Source: Spirochaetota bacterium (GTDB taxonomy: Bacteria; Spirochaetota; Leptospiria; Turneriellales; Turneriellaceae). Taken from it: DNA of 22,230 nucleotides. This document shows positions 15,108 to 22,230 of the stretch, piece after piece (position 1 is the first letter of the stretch; each line of letters opens with the position of its first letter). The translations under genes were made by a program, and so were the position numbers. The DNA lies in assembly GCA_963205035.1 (NCBI GenBank), contig CAUJII010000098.1, forward strand, positions 1 through 22,230, in the 5' to 3' direction. Under the pieces are notes generated by a model. That model saw only the letters and a list, made by a program, of their open reading frames with translations. It was not told the origin of the DNA and did no database searches.

Positions 15108-15527
15108 TTGAAAACACAGCACGCAAATCCCCCCCGCTTTCTGACCGCTTTGTGGGATAGACTCGGTGTCTTTTCATCAGGACTTTGCCTCGTCGATTGC
15201 TTGGTTCTTCCCGTCGCCTCGACGGTACTCATCGGTTTTCAAGCTTCTGCGCCGTGGGTTTTGGGATTCCACACACTGGTTCTGCCCATCATCGCCCTTG
15301 CAGCGTCGTTTGCTTTCTACCACAGTTTCAAAGCACACCGTTCTTATGGTGTTGTAATTGTTGGCGTTTTAGGGATTTTTTTTCTGTTCGTCGGTGAACT
15401 CTGGGAAGAGAATCTGCGCCCCAACACAATCCACTATGCGTCGCTGGTCGGTTCTCTTTTGCTCATTGCTGCACACACACGCAATCTCTTGCTGCACTCG
15501 CGGCATAGAGCGTGCGCGCACCATTAG
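15108..15527 (+). CDS. MerC-domain membrane protein
   Basis: This 139-residue inner-membrane protein has four predicted helices: about 20-43 (GVFSSGLCLVDCLVLPVAST), 48-72 (LGFHTLVLPIIALAASF), 80-96 (VVIVGVLGIFFLFVGE) and 108-125 (ASLVGSLLLIAAHT). The S-G-L-C-L-V-D-C-L-V-L-P motif in helix 1 matches the paired-Cys region of MerC, a mercuric-ion uptake protein. Chromosomal MerC-like proteins without other mer genes are common and probably handle another metal. The His/Cys-rich end (HSRHRACAHH) is suggestive. The start is TTG 15108; an in-frame TAA just upstream (15102-15104) excludes an earlier one. Its 3' end overlaps the convergent Fur-family gene by 4 nt. Confidence 0.72.
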   Translation: MKTQHANPPRFLTALWDRLGVFSSGLCLVDCLVLPVASTVLIGFQASAPWVLGFHTLVLPIIALAASFAFYHSFKAHRSYGVVIVGVLGIFFLFVGELWEENLRPNTIHYASLVGSLLLIAAHTRNLLLHSRHRACAHH

Positions 15528-15910
15528 GCGCAATCGGCACAGATTCCATAAAACGTAAATTCGTGTTCCTGTAAAATGAACCGAGGTGGCAAGAATGCTT
15601 GCAGGTCTTTTTTCGGGCAGCCGGGCAAATCGTAAACCTTTCCGCAGTCTGTACACTTGAAGTGGTGGTGGTGGTGTAGCTCCGCCTTTTCATAGAGCGC
15701 TTCGCCGTTTGGCATTTTGACGATACGGATTTCTTTGGCATCGAGGAGTGCGTTCACCGTGCGGTAGACGGTCGCTTGGCCGATTTTCACTTTATGTTTT
15801 GCGGCAAGTTCGACTAAGTTGGCAATGGTGAGGGGCCGATTCGAGTTCATGAGAAGGGTATGTACCATGGCCCGTTGGCGGGTTTGGCGCTGACCGATGC
15901 GGATTTCCAT
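15524..15910 (-). CDS. Fur-family metal-responsive repressor (Fur/Zur type)
   Basis: The protein has 128 residues from ATG 15910. An N-terminal winged-helix domain (RQRAMVHTLLMNSNRPLTIA, then IGQATVYRTVNALLDAKEI) carries the T-V-Y-R-T recognition-helix signature. The hinge leads into the dimerisation/metal domain: ELHHHHHFKCTDCGKVYDL, then PGC, and a terminal CADC. The CxxC pairs form the structural zinc site. Five consecutive His and the HFKCTDCGKVY context lean toward a zinc sensor (Zur), but the subtype cannot be fixed by eye. The frame is open to 15958; 15910 is preferred because family members start just before the winged helix and a modest AGAGA precedes it. Confidence 0.88.
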   Translation of the reverse strand: MEIRIGQRQTRQRAMVHTLLMNSNRPLTIANLVELAAKHKVKIGQATVYRTVNALLDAKEIRIVKMPNGEALYEKAELHHHHHFKCTDCGKVYDLPGCPKKDLQAFLPPRFILQEHEFTFYGICADCA

Positions 15911-16013
15911 AGCTATCTCTAAAGTAGGCTGGTTTTGCTGAGTTCTGACGAGAAGCACTTTTTACTTTCCACCCTGTCTTGGTGTGCAGCCTTGAATAGT
16001 TACTCTTGAAATC

Positions 16014-16460
16014 TTGATTTTTGTGCCTCCCTCTCTTTCATTCCAAGTGCCGACTCTCGAAAGCTTAGAGCAAGTGCTCGATGTCTTAGAGCCACTCCTC
16101 GCCCCCCCCTTGTGCGTTCGGGTAAGTGGAAATTTGGGTGCGGGGAAAACAACGCTCATCGCGGCTCTCTTGTCGCGTTGGCAGGTCGAAGGTGCCAATT
16201 CTCCGAGCTTTGCCATGCGTAATGAATACGAGACGAAAAATTTTCGAGTGCTCCACTTGGATTTTTTTCGTCTGAAAGAAAGCGACGATGCGTTGGATCT
16301 CTTGCCAGTCGATGAAGATTATTCGAATACGGTTGTCTTTGTCGAGTGGCCTGAAAAGGTGCCGTCTTACATCTTTCATTCTTTTGAACGCATTGCGGCT
16401 CTGGAAATAAAGCGCGAAGAGAATGGTGCGCGAAGAATAGATTGGTGGAGTTCTGTTTAA
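16014..16460 (+). CDS. tsaE: tRNA threonylcarbamoyladenosine biosynthesis ATPase
   Basis: TsaE is the ATPase of the TsaBDE complex that makes t6A37 in ANN-decoding tRNAs. The 148-residue protein has a Walker A motif at about residues 38-48 (SGNLGAGKTT), NSPSFAMRNEYE (the family SPTF...Y motif), LHLDFFRL (family DLYRL) and VVFVEWPEK (family E-W). The start is TTG 16014 or GTG 16023, with no strong ribosome site for either. It is the first gene of a five-gene operon, followed directly by its partner tsaB (TAATG overlap), and diverges from the Fur-family gene. Confidence 0.92.
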   Translation: MIFVPPSLSFQVPTLESLEQVLDVLEPLLAPPLCVRVSGNLGAGKTTLIAALLSRWQVEGANSPSFAMRNEYETKNFRVLHLDFFRLKESDDALDLLPVDEDYSNTVVFVEWPEKVPSYIFHSFERIAALEIKREENGARRIDWWSSV

Positions 16461-17098
16461 TGCCGATTCTCTTGTTAGATACCGCAACGTCTGCGAGCGT
16501 GTTTGCACGGATAGACAAGAGCGCACAGAAATTTTTTGTCAATAAGCCCGCGATAGCAGGCGAAGACTCAATCGATAGAGGTATTGATACTCTGTTTCCA
16601 GACCTTAAGGACTTAGAAGAGGTTTGGTTGGGTGCCGGTCCCGGTTCATTTGTAGGGCTTCGTTCCTCGTTTGCGTACATCCGCATGTTGACGATGCTTC
16701 AGAATATTCCCTGCCGAACTTTCTTTTCTTCTGAATTGTGGCATCAAATTTTTCGCCTTCCACAAGACCGTTGGCTTCTCATGCGCACGAACGCGAAGCT
16801 CTTTTACGCAGAACGCTTTGCGCCAGAGCGTCGATCGCTTGCAGTGAGCGTAGAAGAAGCCGTGACTCTCGAAGGGGATGTCTCTTATTACATAGAAAGT
16901 TGGCAGCCGAAAATCGAAAAACAGGATTCACAATACCCACCGCAATGGCAGCGCGTTTTTTTTGAACCCGCAGCGAAAAATTTGGAGCATCTCGATTGCC
17001 GCAAGCTGCATCGCTCAGAACAGACGTTGCATTCTGCGCTCGAACCTCTTTATGGGCATGAGTTGCATTTCAAGCGTAGTACAGGAAAATATGGATAG
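16460..17098 (+). CDS. tsaB: tRNA threonylcarbamoyladenosine biosynthesis protein TsaB (divergent)
   Basis: TsaB is the non-catalytic ASKHA-fold partner of TsaD in t6A37 synthesis. From ATG 16460 the protein has 212 residues. The opening MPILLLDTATSASVFARID matches the family LAIDTST strand, and VWLGAGPGSFVGLRSSFAYI matches the hallmark GPGSFTGLR. The later part is divergent. The frame also opens six codons upstream, but ATG 16460 overlaps the tsaE stop as TAATG and places the ASKHA strand at the N-terminus. Its stop overlaps rnr by 8 nt. tsaD is not in the window. Confidence 0.88.
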   Translation: MPILLLDTATSASVFARIDKSAQKFFVNKPAIAGEDSIDRGIDTLFPDLKDLEEVWLGAGPGSFVGLRSSFAYIRMLTMLQNIPCRTFFSSELWHQIFRLPQDRWLLMRTNAKLFYAERFAPERRSLAVSVEEAVTLEGDVSYYIESWQPKIEKQDSQYPPQWQRVFFEPAAKNLEHLDCRKLHRSEQTLHSALEPLYGHELHFKRSTGKYG

Positions 17099-19265
17099 AA
17101 AATTAGAAACAATTCTCGATAAGTTAATCTTTCACGCATTCAAATCAAACGATACGCGTTTGACGGCATTGGCGACAAAAGATACAAGAAGCGTCGAGAA
17201 AAACAAAACACAAAAGAAAAAAAAGGGAAAAAAGATACACGCTGAGCCTTTAACAAATGACGCTGAAGAAAAAGCGGCGGCTTTAGAGATTCTAAAAAAA
17301 TCCGGCGCGCTCTCGCAAGAAAAGGGAGTAGTCCGCCTTGTGAATAATTTCACTGGTACGTTGAGTGTCGCAAAGTCCGGCGTGGCGTTTGTGGCGATGA
17401 ACGCAAGGTGCGAGGCGATTGTTCCTTTGAACGACAGACAAGGTGCGCTCCACCGCGACAGAGTGAAGGTTCAACTCACCGGGTTCAATCGTGGCCGCTT
17501 TGTCGCACGCGTCGTTTCCATTGAATCGCCTTTTTCGTCGGAGTATTTTGCGCGCATAGTCGGCCCTGCGAAGACGGCGAGCCAGAGCGCTTCGTTGATG
17601 CTTGCAGAGCTTGTCGATTTACCCGACCGCCCGTTGGTTCTGCTCAAAGGTATCTATAAGAAGGGTGACTCCCACTATATTCTTCGCAGCCAAGAGAGCA
17701 CAACCTATTTGAAGGAGTTTTCTTTTTCTGCGGCAAATCCCGACAGGAAAGGGTACAGTCGAACGCAGGCTTTCGTCTTTGAAATATCGAAGCGAGAAGT
17801 GCGCCAAGACCGCACGGGGGATTTAGAGCGTCTCCGTTTGCGCTACATGCTGCCGGGCGAATTTGAATCTGCGTTAGTTCCACTCAAGAAGATACTTGCG
17901 GCAGAGGTCAAAAAAGAGATGAAGACAGGGAAGCGCGTCAAAGTTAAAGACCGCTTTGTTTTCACAATCGACGGCGAAGACGCGAAAGATTTTGACGATG
18001 CCGTCTCTTGCCAAAAGACAAAGAAGGGTTTTGAGCTCGATGTCCACATTGCCGATGTGAGCTTTTTTGTAAAACCCGGCGAGCCGCTCTTCGACGAAGC
18101 GTTGCGGCGCGGGAATAGTTATTACTTAGCAGGGAGCGTAATTCCCATGCTCCCCGAGATACTTTCAAACGAGTTCTGTAGCTTGAAACCTAAAACCGAC
18201 CGTCTCGCATTTTCTGTCCGCATGGAATTTGACAGCACCGGGAAAATGCTCGATTACAAAATCTTCAAATCGGTAATCCATATTGATAAACGCTTCACGT
18301 ACACGCAGGCAGAGAAAGATCTTCAGAAAAAGAAGAGTGCTCTGAATGACGCGCGTCTCTTGGCCGAGCGCTTGATTGAGCTGCGCGAAAAAGCGGGCCG
18401 CATCGATTTGAATATCGCTGAAGAAAAAGCGGTTTATGATAAGAATGGAAAATTTGTCGCCCTCAAAAAGCAAGAGCGACTTTTTTCCCACAGGCTCATC
18501 GAAGAGTGCATGCTGAGCGCAAACCAAGCGATTGCTCATTTTGCTCTCAAGAACCACATCCCGATTTTGCACCGTAACCACGAGAGCATGGCTTTGGAAA
18601 AACTCGACAAGCTCAACCGCTATCTGGCCAAATATGTCGGCCGTCTCAAGATCGCAGGAACAGAGCAGAAAATGATTGCGCGCGTTCTGGAAAATCCACA
18701 ACTCAAACCAAACCGCGACATCTTTCAAATTCTCCTCTTGCGCTCTTTCATGCAGGCAAGCTACTCGCCCGAAGCGAAGGGGCATTGGGGTCTGGCTTTT
18801 GAAGAGTATGCGCACTTCACATCGCCCATCCGCCGCATCGCTGATTTGGTGACGCACCTTCAATTAGGTGCTTACTTGCAGAAGAAGAAGTTTTTGTTTT
18901 CTGCTGCGGATTTAGACTGGAATGCGCGGGAAGCTTCACGGTTGGAACGCATTGCGTTTGAAGCGGAGCGTTCCGATAAAAAGCTTTTGGCGGTTAGGGC
19001 GTTTTCGAGTAGAGTAGGTGAGACGTTTTCTGCGTGGTTGAGTTCTTTTAATCCCGACAAGATCTTTGTGCAGCTTTCCGATTTTCCGGTCGAGGGTGAA
19101 ATTCTCGCTACAGACGTCGACAAGCGAGGTGAAATACGCGTCATCGATGATTTTACCGTGTTCGTGGGCAAGATGCAGAAGAGTCTCACCTTGGGCGATA
19201 AGCTGAAAGTGACTCTCCATAGAGCCGACCCTCTCGATATGGCTTTGCAATTTAAGTTGGAGTAG
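17091..19265 (+). CDS. rnr: ribonuclease R (RNase II/R family 3'-5' exoribonuclease)
   Basis: RNase R degrades structured RNA processively from the 3' end in mRNA decay and rRNA/tmRNA quality control. From ATG 17091 (AGGA 5 nt upstream) it has 724 residues. Order: helical N-terminus, a Lys-rich linker (KNKTQKKKKGKK), cold-shock domains (GTLSVAKSGVAFVAMNARCE), then the RNB catalytic domain with TIDGEDAKDFDDAV carrying the four Mg-binding Asp (about residue 296-309). HIADVSFFV, PMLPEILSNEFCSL and GHWGLAFEEYAHFTSPIRR follow, and the end is an S1-like domain. The frame extends upstream to 16962 inside tsaB, but that stretch is out-of-frame tsaB sequence. The 8-nt overlap with tsaB implies coupling. 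Confidence 0.95.
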   Translation: MDRKLETILDKLIFHAFKSNDTRLTALATKDTRSVEKNKTQKKKKGKKIHAEPLTNDAEEKAAALEILKKSGALSQEKGVVRLVNNFTGTLSVAKSGVAFVAMNARCEAIVPLNDRQGALHRDRVKVQLTGFNRGRFVARVVSIESPFSSEYFARIVGPAKTASQSASLMLAELVDLPDRPLVLLKGIYKKGDSHYILRSQESTTYLKEFSFSAANPDRKGYSRTQAFVFEISKREVRQDRTGDLERLRLRYMLPGEFESALVPLKKILAAEVKKEMKTGKRVKVKDRFVFTIDGEDAKDFDDAVSCQKTKKGFELDVHIADVSFFVKPGEPLFDEALRRGNSYYLAGSVIPMLPEILSNEFCSLKPKTDRLAFSVRMEFDSTGKMLDYKIFKSVIHIDKRFTYTQAEKDLQKKKSALNDARLLAERLIELREKAGRIDLNIAEEKAVYDKNGKFVALKKQERLFSHRLIEECMLSANQAIAHFALKNHIPILHRNHESMALEKLDKLNRYLAKYVGRLKIAGTEQKMIARVLENPQLKPNRDIFQILLLRSFMQASYSPEAKGHWGLAFEEYAHFTSPIRRIADLVTHLQLGAYLQKKKFLFSAADLDWNAREASRLERIAFEAERSDKKLLAVRAFSSRVGETFSAWLSSFNPDKIFVQLSDFPVEGEILATDVDKRGEIRVIDDFTVFVGKMQKSLTLGDKLKVTLHRADPLDMALQFKLE

Positions 19266-19270
19266 AGTTT

Positions 19271-19277
19271 AGGAGAG
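19271..19277 (+). promoter_or_regulatory. Shine-Dalgarno site of glgA
   Basis: AGGAGAG lies 7 nt before ATG 19285. It is one of the two best ribosome sites in the window, suggesting that glgA is translated independently of the tightly coupled upstream genes. Confidence 0.7.
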
Positions 19278-19284
19278 TGAAAAC

Positions 19285-20874
19285 ATGAATCTTTTTGAAA
19301 TAAGCAGCGAATGTTCGGGGATTGCTCAACGCGGCGGACTCGGTAGCGTCATTTGGGGACTTTGCGATGCGTTCCGAAAGAAGGGACACAAGACGACACT
19401 CGTTCTTCCATACTACGCGGAAATTCGGCACGAGGTAAAACTCGCGTTCACGCTGGAGACTTACTATGGCGGCGAAACGAATTCTGTTTCTGTGTTCGAG
19501 ACAACCCATTTTGGCATCCGCGTATTTCTCATCCACAGCGACCGTTTTTTTCGCGGGGAGTATTCCGACGTCTACATCGACAGCGGCAAACTCGGCAGAG
19601 GATATTTTGAAGACGACGCAAAGCGCTTCGCTTTTTTCTCGCGTGCGGCGTGTGATCTTCTCCTGCGTCTCAGCAAAACAGAAGTTATCGATGCAATCCA
19701 CTGCCACGATTGGCACACGGGACTTATTCCGCTTCTTCTTAAAATCCATCCGACGTATGCAGCACTTGAAGACACCTTTCGCCTTTTCACGGTGCATAAT
19801 TTGGAATACCAAGGCACGAGACCGTTCGCAGCATGGGGGGCTCTGCAAGGTTTCCTCGATTGGTATGGAGACTTGGCTCACTTAGAAGCAAACCTCTTTG
19901 CGCCGTATCTCGATCCCCACGCAGACATCGCTTGCATCAACCCGATGCGTGCAGCTCTCCACTCGGTCGACCGCGTCACAACAGTCTCTCCTTCTTATGC
20001 AAAAGAGATTTGCCTCAAAGACGATATCGCGAGAGATTTCTTAGGGGGCCGAGGTCTCGAAGCCGATTTTGCAAAACTCTTGGCTGCGAATAAACTCACG
20101 GGAATCACAAACGGCATCGACACCGAATACTATGATCCGGCGGCGTTAGAGATTTCTTATACTGCCGAAAAACGAAGCGAAGGCATGCTGCAAAATCGAA
20201 AGATGCTGTGGGAAAAGATGAATACAACGATCGAGGAGATGGTGCGCACCGGTTCCTTTGTTGGCGGGACTGAAGCTCAGCTACGTGAAAAATGGAAGCA
20301 TATTTCTGAAGAGGCGTTTCTCAATAAGCCTCTCTTGGTTGCGGTGACGCGCTTGACGAGCCAAAAGATCCGGCTCTTCTTCACCGAGGTGGGCGGCAGG
20401 AGTGTTCTTGACCACCTCAAGGCCATGGACATCCACTGCATTTTTTTAGGTAAAGGGGATCTCGTGTCCCAACTTGCCGCAGAAATCCACGACGCGCCGC
20501 ATTTTCTTCTTTTCGGAGGCTTCGACGACAACCTCGAAAAGCATCTGTATGCGTCTTCCGAGCTCATGCTCATGCCGTCGGAGTTTGAACCATGCGGCAC
20601 GAGTCAAATGAAAGCGATGCGTTACGGTTCTCTTCCCGTCGCGTCGGAGGTCGGCGGCCTCATCGACACCATCCACGATAAAAAGGACGGATTTCTTTTC
20701 ACAGGAGACGAGAGCAGCGCAAAGGCAGACGCATTTCTCAAAACAATCGAGTCCGCGTTGTCGATGATTCGAGCAGACAAAGCCCGTTTTCTCGAAATGC
20801 AGAAAAATGCAATGCAGACCGACTTTACTTGGGACGAAGCTGCGGCTGCATACCTAAGGCTCATGCGTCCATGA
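19285..20874 (+). CDS. glgA: glycogen/starch synthase (GT5), with altered nucleotide-sugar motif
   Basis: GT5 glycogen synthases extend alpha-1,4-glucan from ADP-glucose. The 529-residue protein has both Rossmann domains: N-terminal GIAQRGGLGSVIWGL, IHCHDWHTGLIPLLL, FTVHNLEYQG, VTTVSPSYAKEI and LTGITNGIDTEYYDP; C-terminal VTRLTSQKI, FLGKGD, and PSEFEPCGTSQMKAMRYGS with the catalytic Glu (E-P-C-G). VGGLIDTI completes the site. The hallmark K-x-G-G-L, whose Lys contacts ADP-glucose, is Q-R-G-G-L here, which may change donor use or activity. It is followed by glgX with a 4-nt ATGA overlap, so polymer synthesis and debranching are expressed together. A distinct UDP-glucose or starch-type specificity is possible. 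Confidence 0.9.
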   Translation: MNLFEISSECSGIAQRGGLGSVIWGLCDAFRKKGHKTTLVLPYYAEIRHEVKLAFTLETYYGGETNSVSVFETTHFGIRVFLIHSDRFFRGEYSDVYIDSGKLGRGYFEDDAKRFAFFSRAACDLLLRLSKTEVIDAIHCHDWHTGLIPLLLKIHPTYAALEDTFRLFTVHNLEYQGTRPFAAWGALQGFLDWYGDLAHLEANLFAPYLDPHADIACINPMRAALHSVDRVTTVSPSYAKEICLKDDIARDFLGGRGLEADFAKLLAANKLTGITNGIDTEYYDPAALEISYTAEKRSEGMLQNRKMLWEKMNTTIEEMVRTGSFVGGTEAQLREKWKHISEEAFLNKPLLVAVTRLTSQKIRLFFTEVGGRSVLDHLKAMDIHCIFLGKGDLVSQLAAEIHDAPHFLLFGGFDDNLEKHLYASSELMLMPSEFEPCGTSQMKAMRYGSLPVASEVGGLIDTIHDKKDGFLFTGDESSAKADAFLKTIESALSMIRADKARFLEMQKNAMQTDFTWDEAAAAYLRLMRP

Positions 20875-22230
20875 CGGCTCAAGACGCATCAGAGTTCACA
20901 TTGGGAGTGACTCACGAGCGCGGAGTTTTTTCGTTTGGTGTTTATGCGACAGACGCAGACCGGGTTTGGCTTCACCTTTTCGACCCACAAAAAACATTCA
21001 TAAAAAAAGTATTGCTCGAAAGAAACGGCGAAATTTGGAGAACTTCTGTCTCTGAAAATCTTTCCGAAAATTTTTACGCTTACTCCGTTGAGCGTGCGGG
21101 TAAGTCAATACTCCTCAGCGACCCTTGGGCGCGAAACTCGAAGCCACTGAGCAGCAATGGAGTCAGTCCCACTATTCATTTAGCATCTCTCGAAGCAGAC
21201 CCTTTCGATTGGCAAGACGACAAGCCTCCGCAGATACCTTTGGCAGATATGGTTGTGTACGAGGCGCATGCAAAGGGATTCACGGCGCTTGCCCCCCAGG
21301 TGCCCGAGGCACTGCGCGGTCGCTTTGCCGCGTTAGGCGATGAGAGCGTCATAAAGCATCTCAAGGACTTGGGTGTAACGACGCTCGAACTTCTGCCTGT
21401 TTTTGCAAAAAGTCAAGACCCTTTTCTTGCGCCGAAGGGGCTCGTGAACTACTGGGGTTACAATACTCTCCATTTTTTTGCGCCCGAGCCGAGCTATGCC
21501 TCGTGCGATGCTGTGGGCGAATTCAAGACGATGGTGCGTTCACTCCATCGGGCGAAAATTGAAGTTATCTTGGACGTGGTTTTTAACCACACGGGCGAAG
21601 GGAATGAAGATGCCCCCGCTCTGAGCTTTCGCGGCCTCGCTGAAAATAGTTATTACAGAATGGACTCTGAAGGAAATTATATCGACTTCACGGGCTGCGG
21701 CAATACGTTGAACACCGATCACCCCATAGTGCAACACCTCGTGGTGGAGAGTCTGCGCTATTGGGCGAATGAAATGCACGTCGACGGTTTTCGCTTCGAT
21801 CTCGCGCCGACGCTTTTTCGTAAAGAAGGCATAGTGAATTTTGACCACGCACTCCACCATGCGATCGTGAATGACCCGCTACTCCAAACCAAAAAACTCA
21901 TTGTCGAACCTTGGGATCTAGGGCCGGGCGGCTATCAGTGTGGCAAGTTTCCGCTGCCTTACCTCGAATGGAACGACGGCTTTCGCGACGCGGCGAGGCA
22001 GTTTTGGTTGCGAGGCGCAGATGCAGAGAGTTTAGCGTCGCAGATTATCTCTAAAGGAAAACCCTCGATCAACTTTCTCACCTGCCACGACGGATTTACT
22101 CTTATGGACCTCGTGAGCTATGAGCACAAACATAACGAAGCCAATGGCGAAGAAGGTCGTGACGGCTCGGAAGAAAATTTTAGCGCCAACTTTGGAGAAG
22201 AAGGCCCCACGACAGACGAGACGATTTTGA
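20871..22230 (+). CDS. glgX: glycogen debranching enzyme / isoamylase-type GH13, 3' end cut by the window
   Basis: GlgX hydrolyses alpha-1,6 branches of glycogen. About 453 residues are present of a normal 650-720. An N-terminal CBM48-like beta domain (about 1-95, GVFSFGVYATDADRVWLHLF) is followed by the GH13 barrel: YWGYNTLHFFAPEPSYAS, region I DVVFNHTGEGN (about 234), GCGNTLNTDHP, region II VDGFRFDLAP (nucleophile Asp, about 306), region III LIVEPWDLG (acid/base Glu, about 343) and region IV FLTCHDGFTLMDLVSY (about 403). KHNEANGEEGRDGSEENFSA then matches the isoamylase/GlgX loop. ATG 20871 overlaps the glgA stop (ATGA). All catalytic residues are present. Confidence 0.93.
   Translation, partial: MTAQDASEFTLGVTHERGVFSFGVYATDADRVWLHLFDPQKTFIKKVLLERNGEIWRTSVSENLSENFYAYSVERAGKSILLSDPWARNSKPLSSNGVSPTIHLASLEADPFDWQDDKPPQIPLADMVVYEAHAKGFTALAPQVPEALRGRFAALGDESVIKHLKDLGVTTLELLPVFAKSQDPFLAPKGLVNYWGYNTLHFFAPEPSYASCDAVGEFKTMVRSLHRAKIEVILDVVFNHTGEGNEDAPALSFRGLAENSYYRMDSEGNYIDFTGCGNTLNTDHPIVQHLVVESLRYWANEMHVDGFRFDLAPTLFRKEGIVNFDHALHHAIVNDPLLQTKKLIVEPWDLGPGGYQCGKFPLPYLEWNDGFRDAARQFWLRGADAESLASQIISKGKPSINFLTCHDGFTLMDLVSYEHKHNEANGEEGRDGSEENFSANFGEEGPTTDETIL

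Noticed and set aside
16962..17090. N-terminal extension of RNase R from ATG 16962
   Set aside because: The extra 43 residues are out-of-frame tsaB sequence; ATG 17091 has an AGGA site and starts the conserved protein.

Overview
The window is a compact, mostly housekeeping stretch of a bacterial chromosome (about 50% G+C by eye). No rRNA, tRNA, insertion sequence, phage gene or CRISPR array was seen. Both ends fall inside genes: a TPR protein at the left and a glycogen-debranching enzyme at the right. The gene mix suggests a spirochaete of the Leptospirales (Leptonema or Turneriella type): a bactofilin, a DUF4015 exported protein, short exported proteins with relaxed lipoboxes, and a protein resembling the Leptospira DUF1564 group. 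This placement is inference from remembered families.

Layout. 1-1576: TPR protein whose frame is broken by an in-frame TAA at 272-274; bases 1-99 exactly duplicate 853-951. 1604-3738 (-): purD, then a translationally coupled unknown gene. 3847-4296 (+): small lipoprotein candidate. 4299-6194 (-): DUF4015 protein, then rsmI. 6298-7068 (-): DUF1564-like protein with a possible small ORF downstream. 7069-7357: AT-rich regulatory region with a palindrome, a foldable leader and an intrinsic terminator 12 nt before the next start codon. 7358-8476 (+): STAS protein and HAD phosphatase. 8602-9469 (-): a lysine-rich exported protein and an SseB-like protein. 9545-10675 (+): dNTP triphosphohydrolase. 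10670-12514 (-): bactofilin, pdxA and a membrane protein. 12538-13299: hicAB toxin-antitoxin module bracketed by a split inverted repeat. 13323-14753 (+): gatB. 15108-15910: MerC-like membrane protein convergent with a Fur/Zur-family regulator, with a Fur-like dyad over the MerC promoter. 16014-22230 (+): tsaE, tsaB, rnr, glgA, glgX in one tightly packed operon.

Genes are packed with 1-8 nt start/stop overlaps (purD/unknown, hicA/hicB, tsaE/tsaB, tsaB/rnr, glgA/glgX, bactofilin/pdxA). Two convergent pairs overlap at their 3' ends.

No obviously new multi-gene defence or mobile system was found. The observations most worth checking are the inverted repeat around hicAB, which also lies exactly 23 nt upstream of both flanking genes; the attenuator-like leader of the STAS-HAD operon; the MerC/Fur pair; and the left-edge duplication with a nonsense codon, which may be an assembly artefact.
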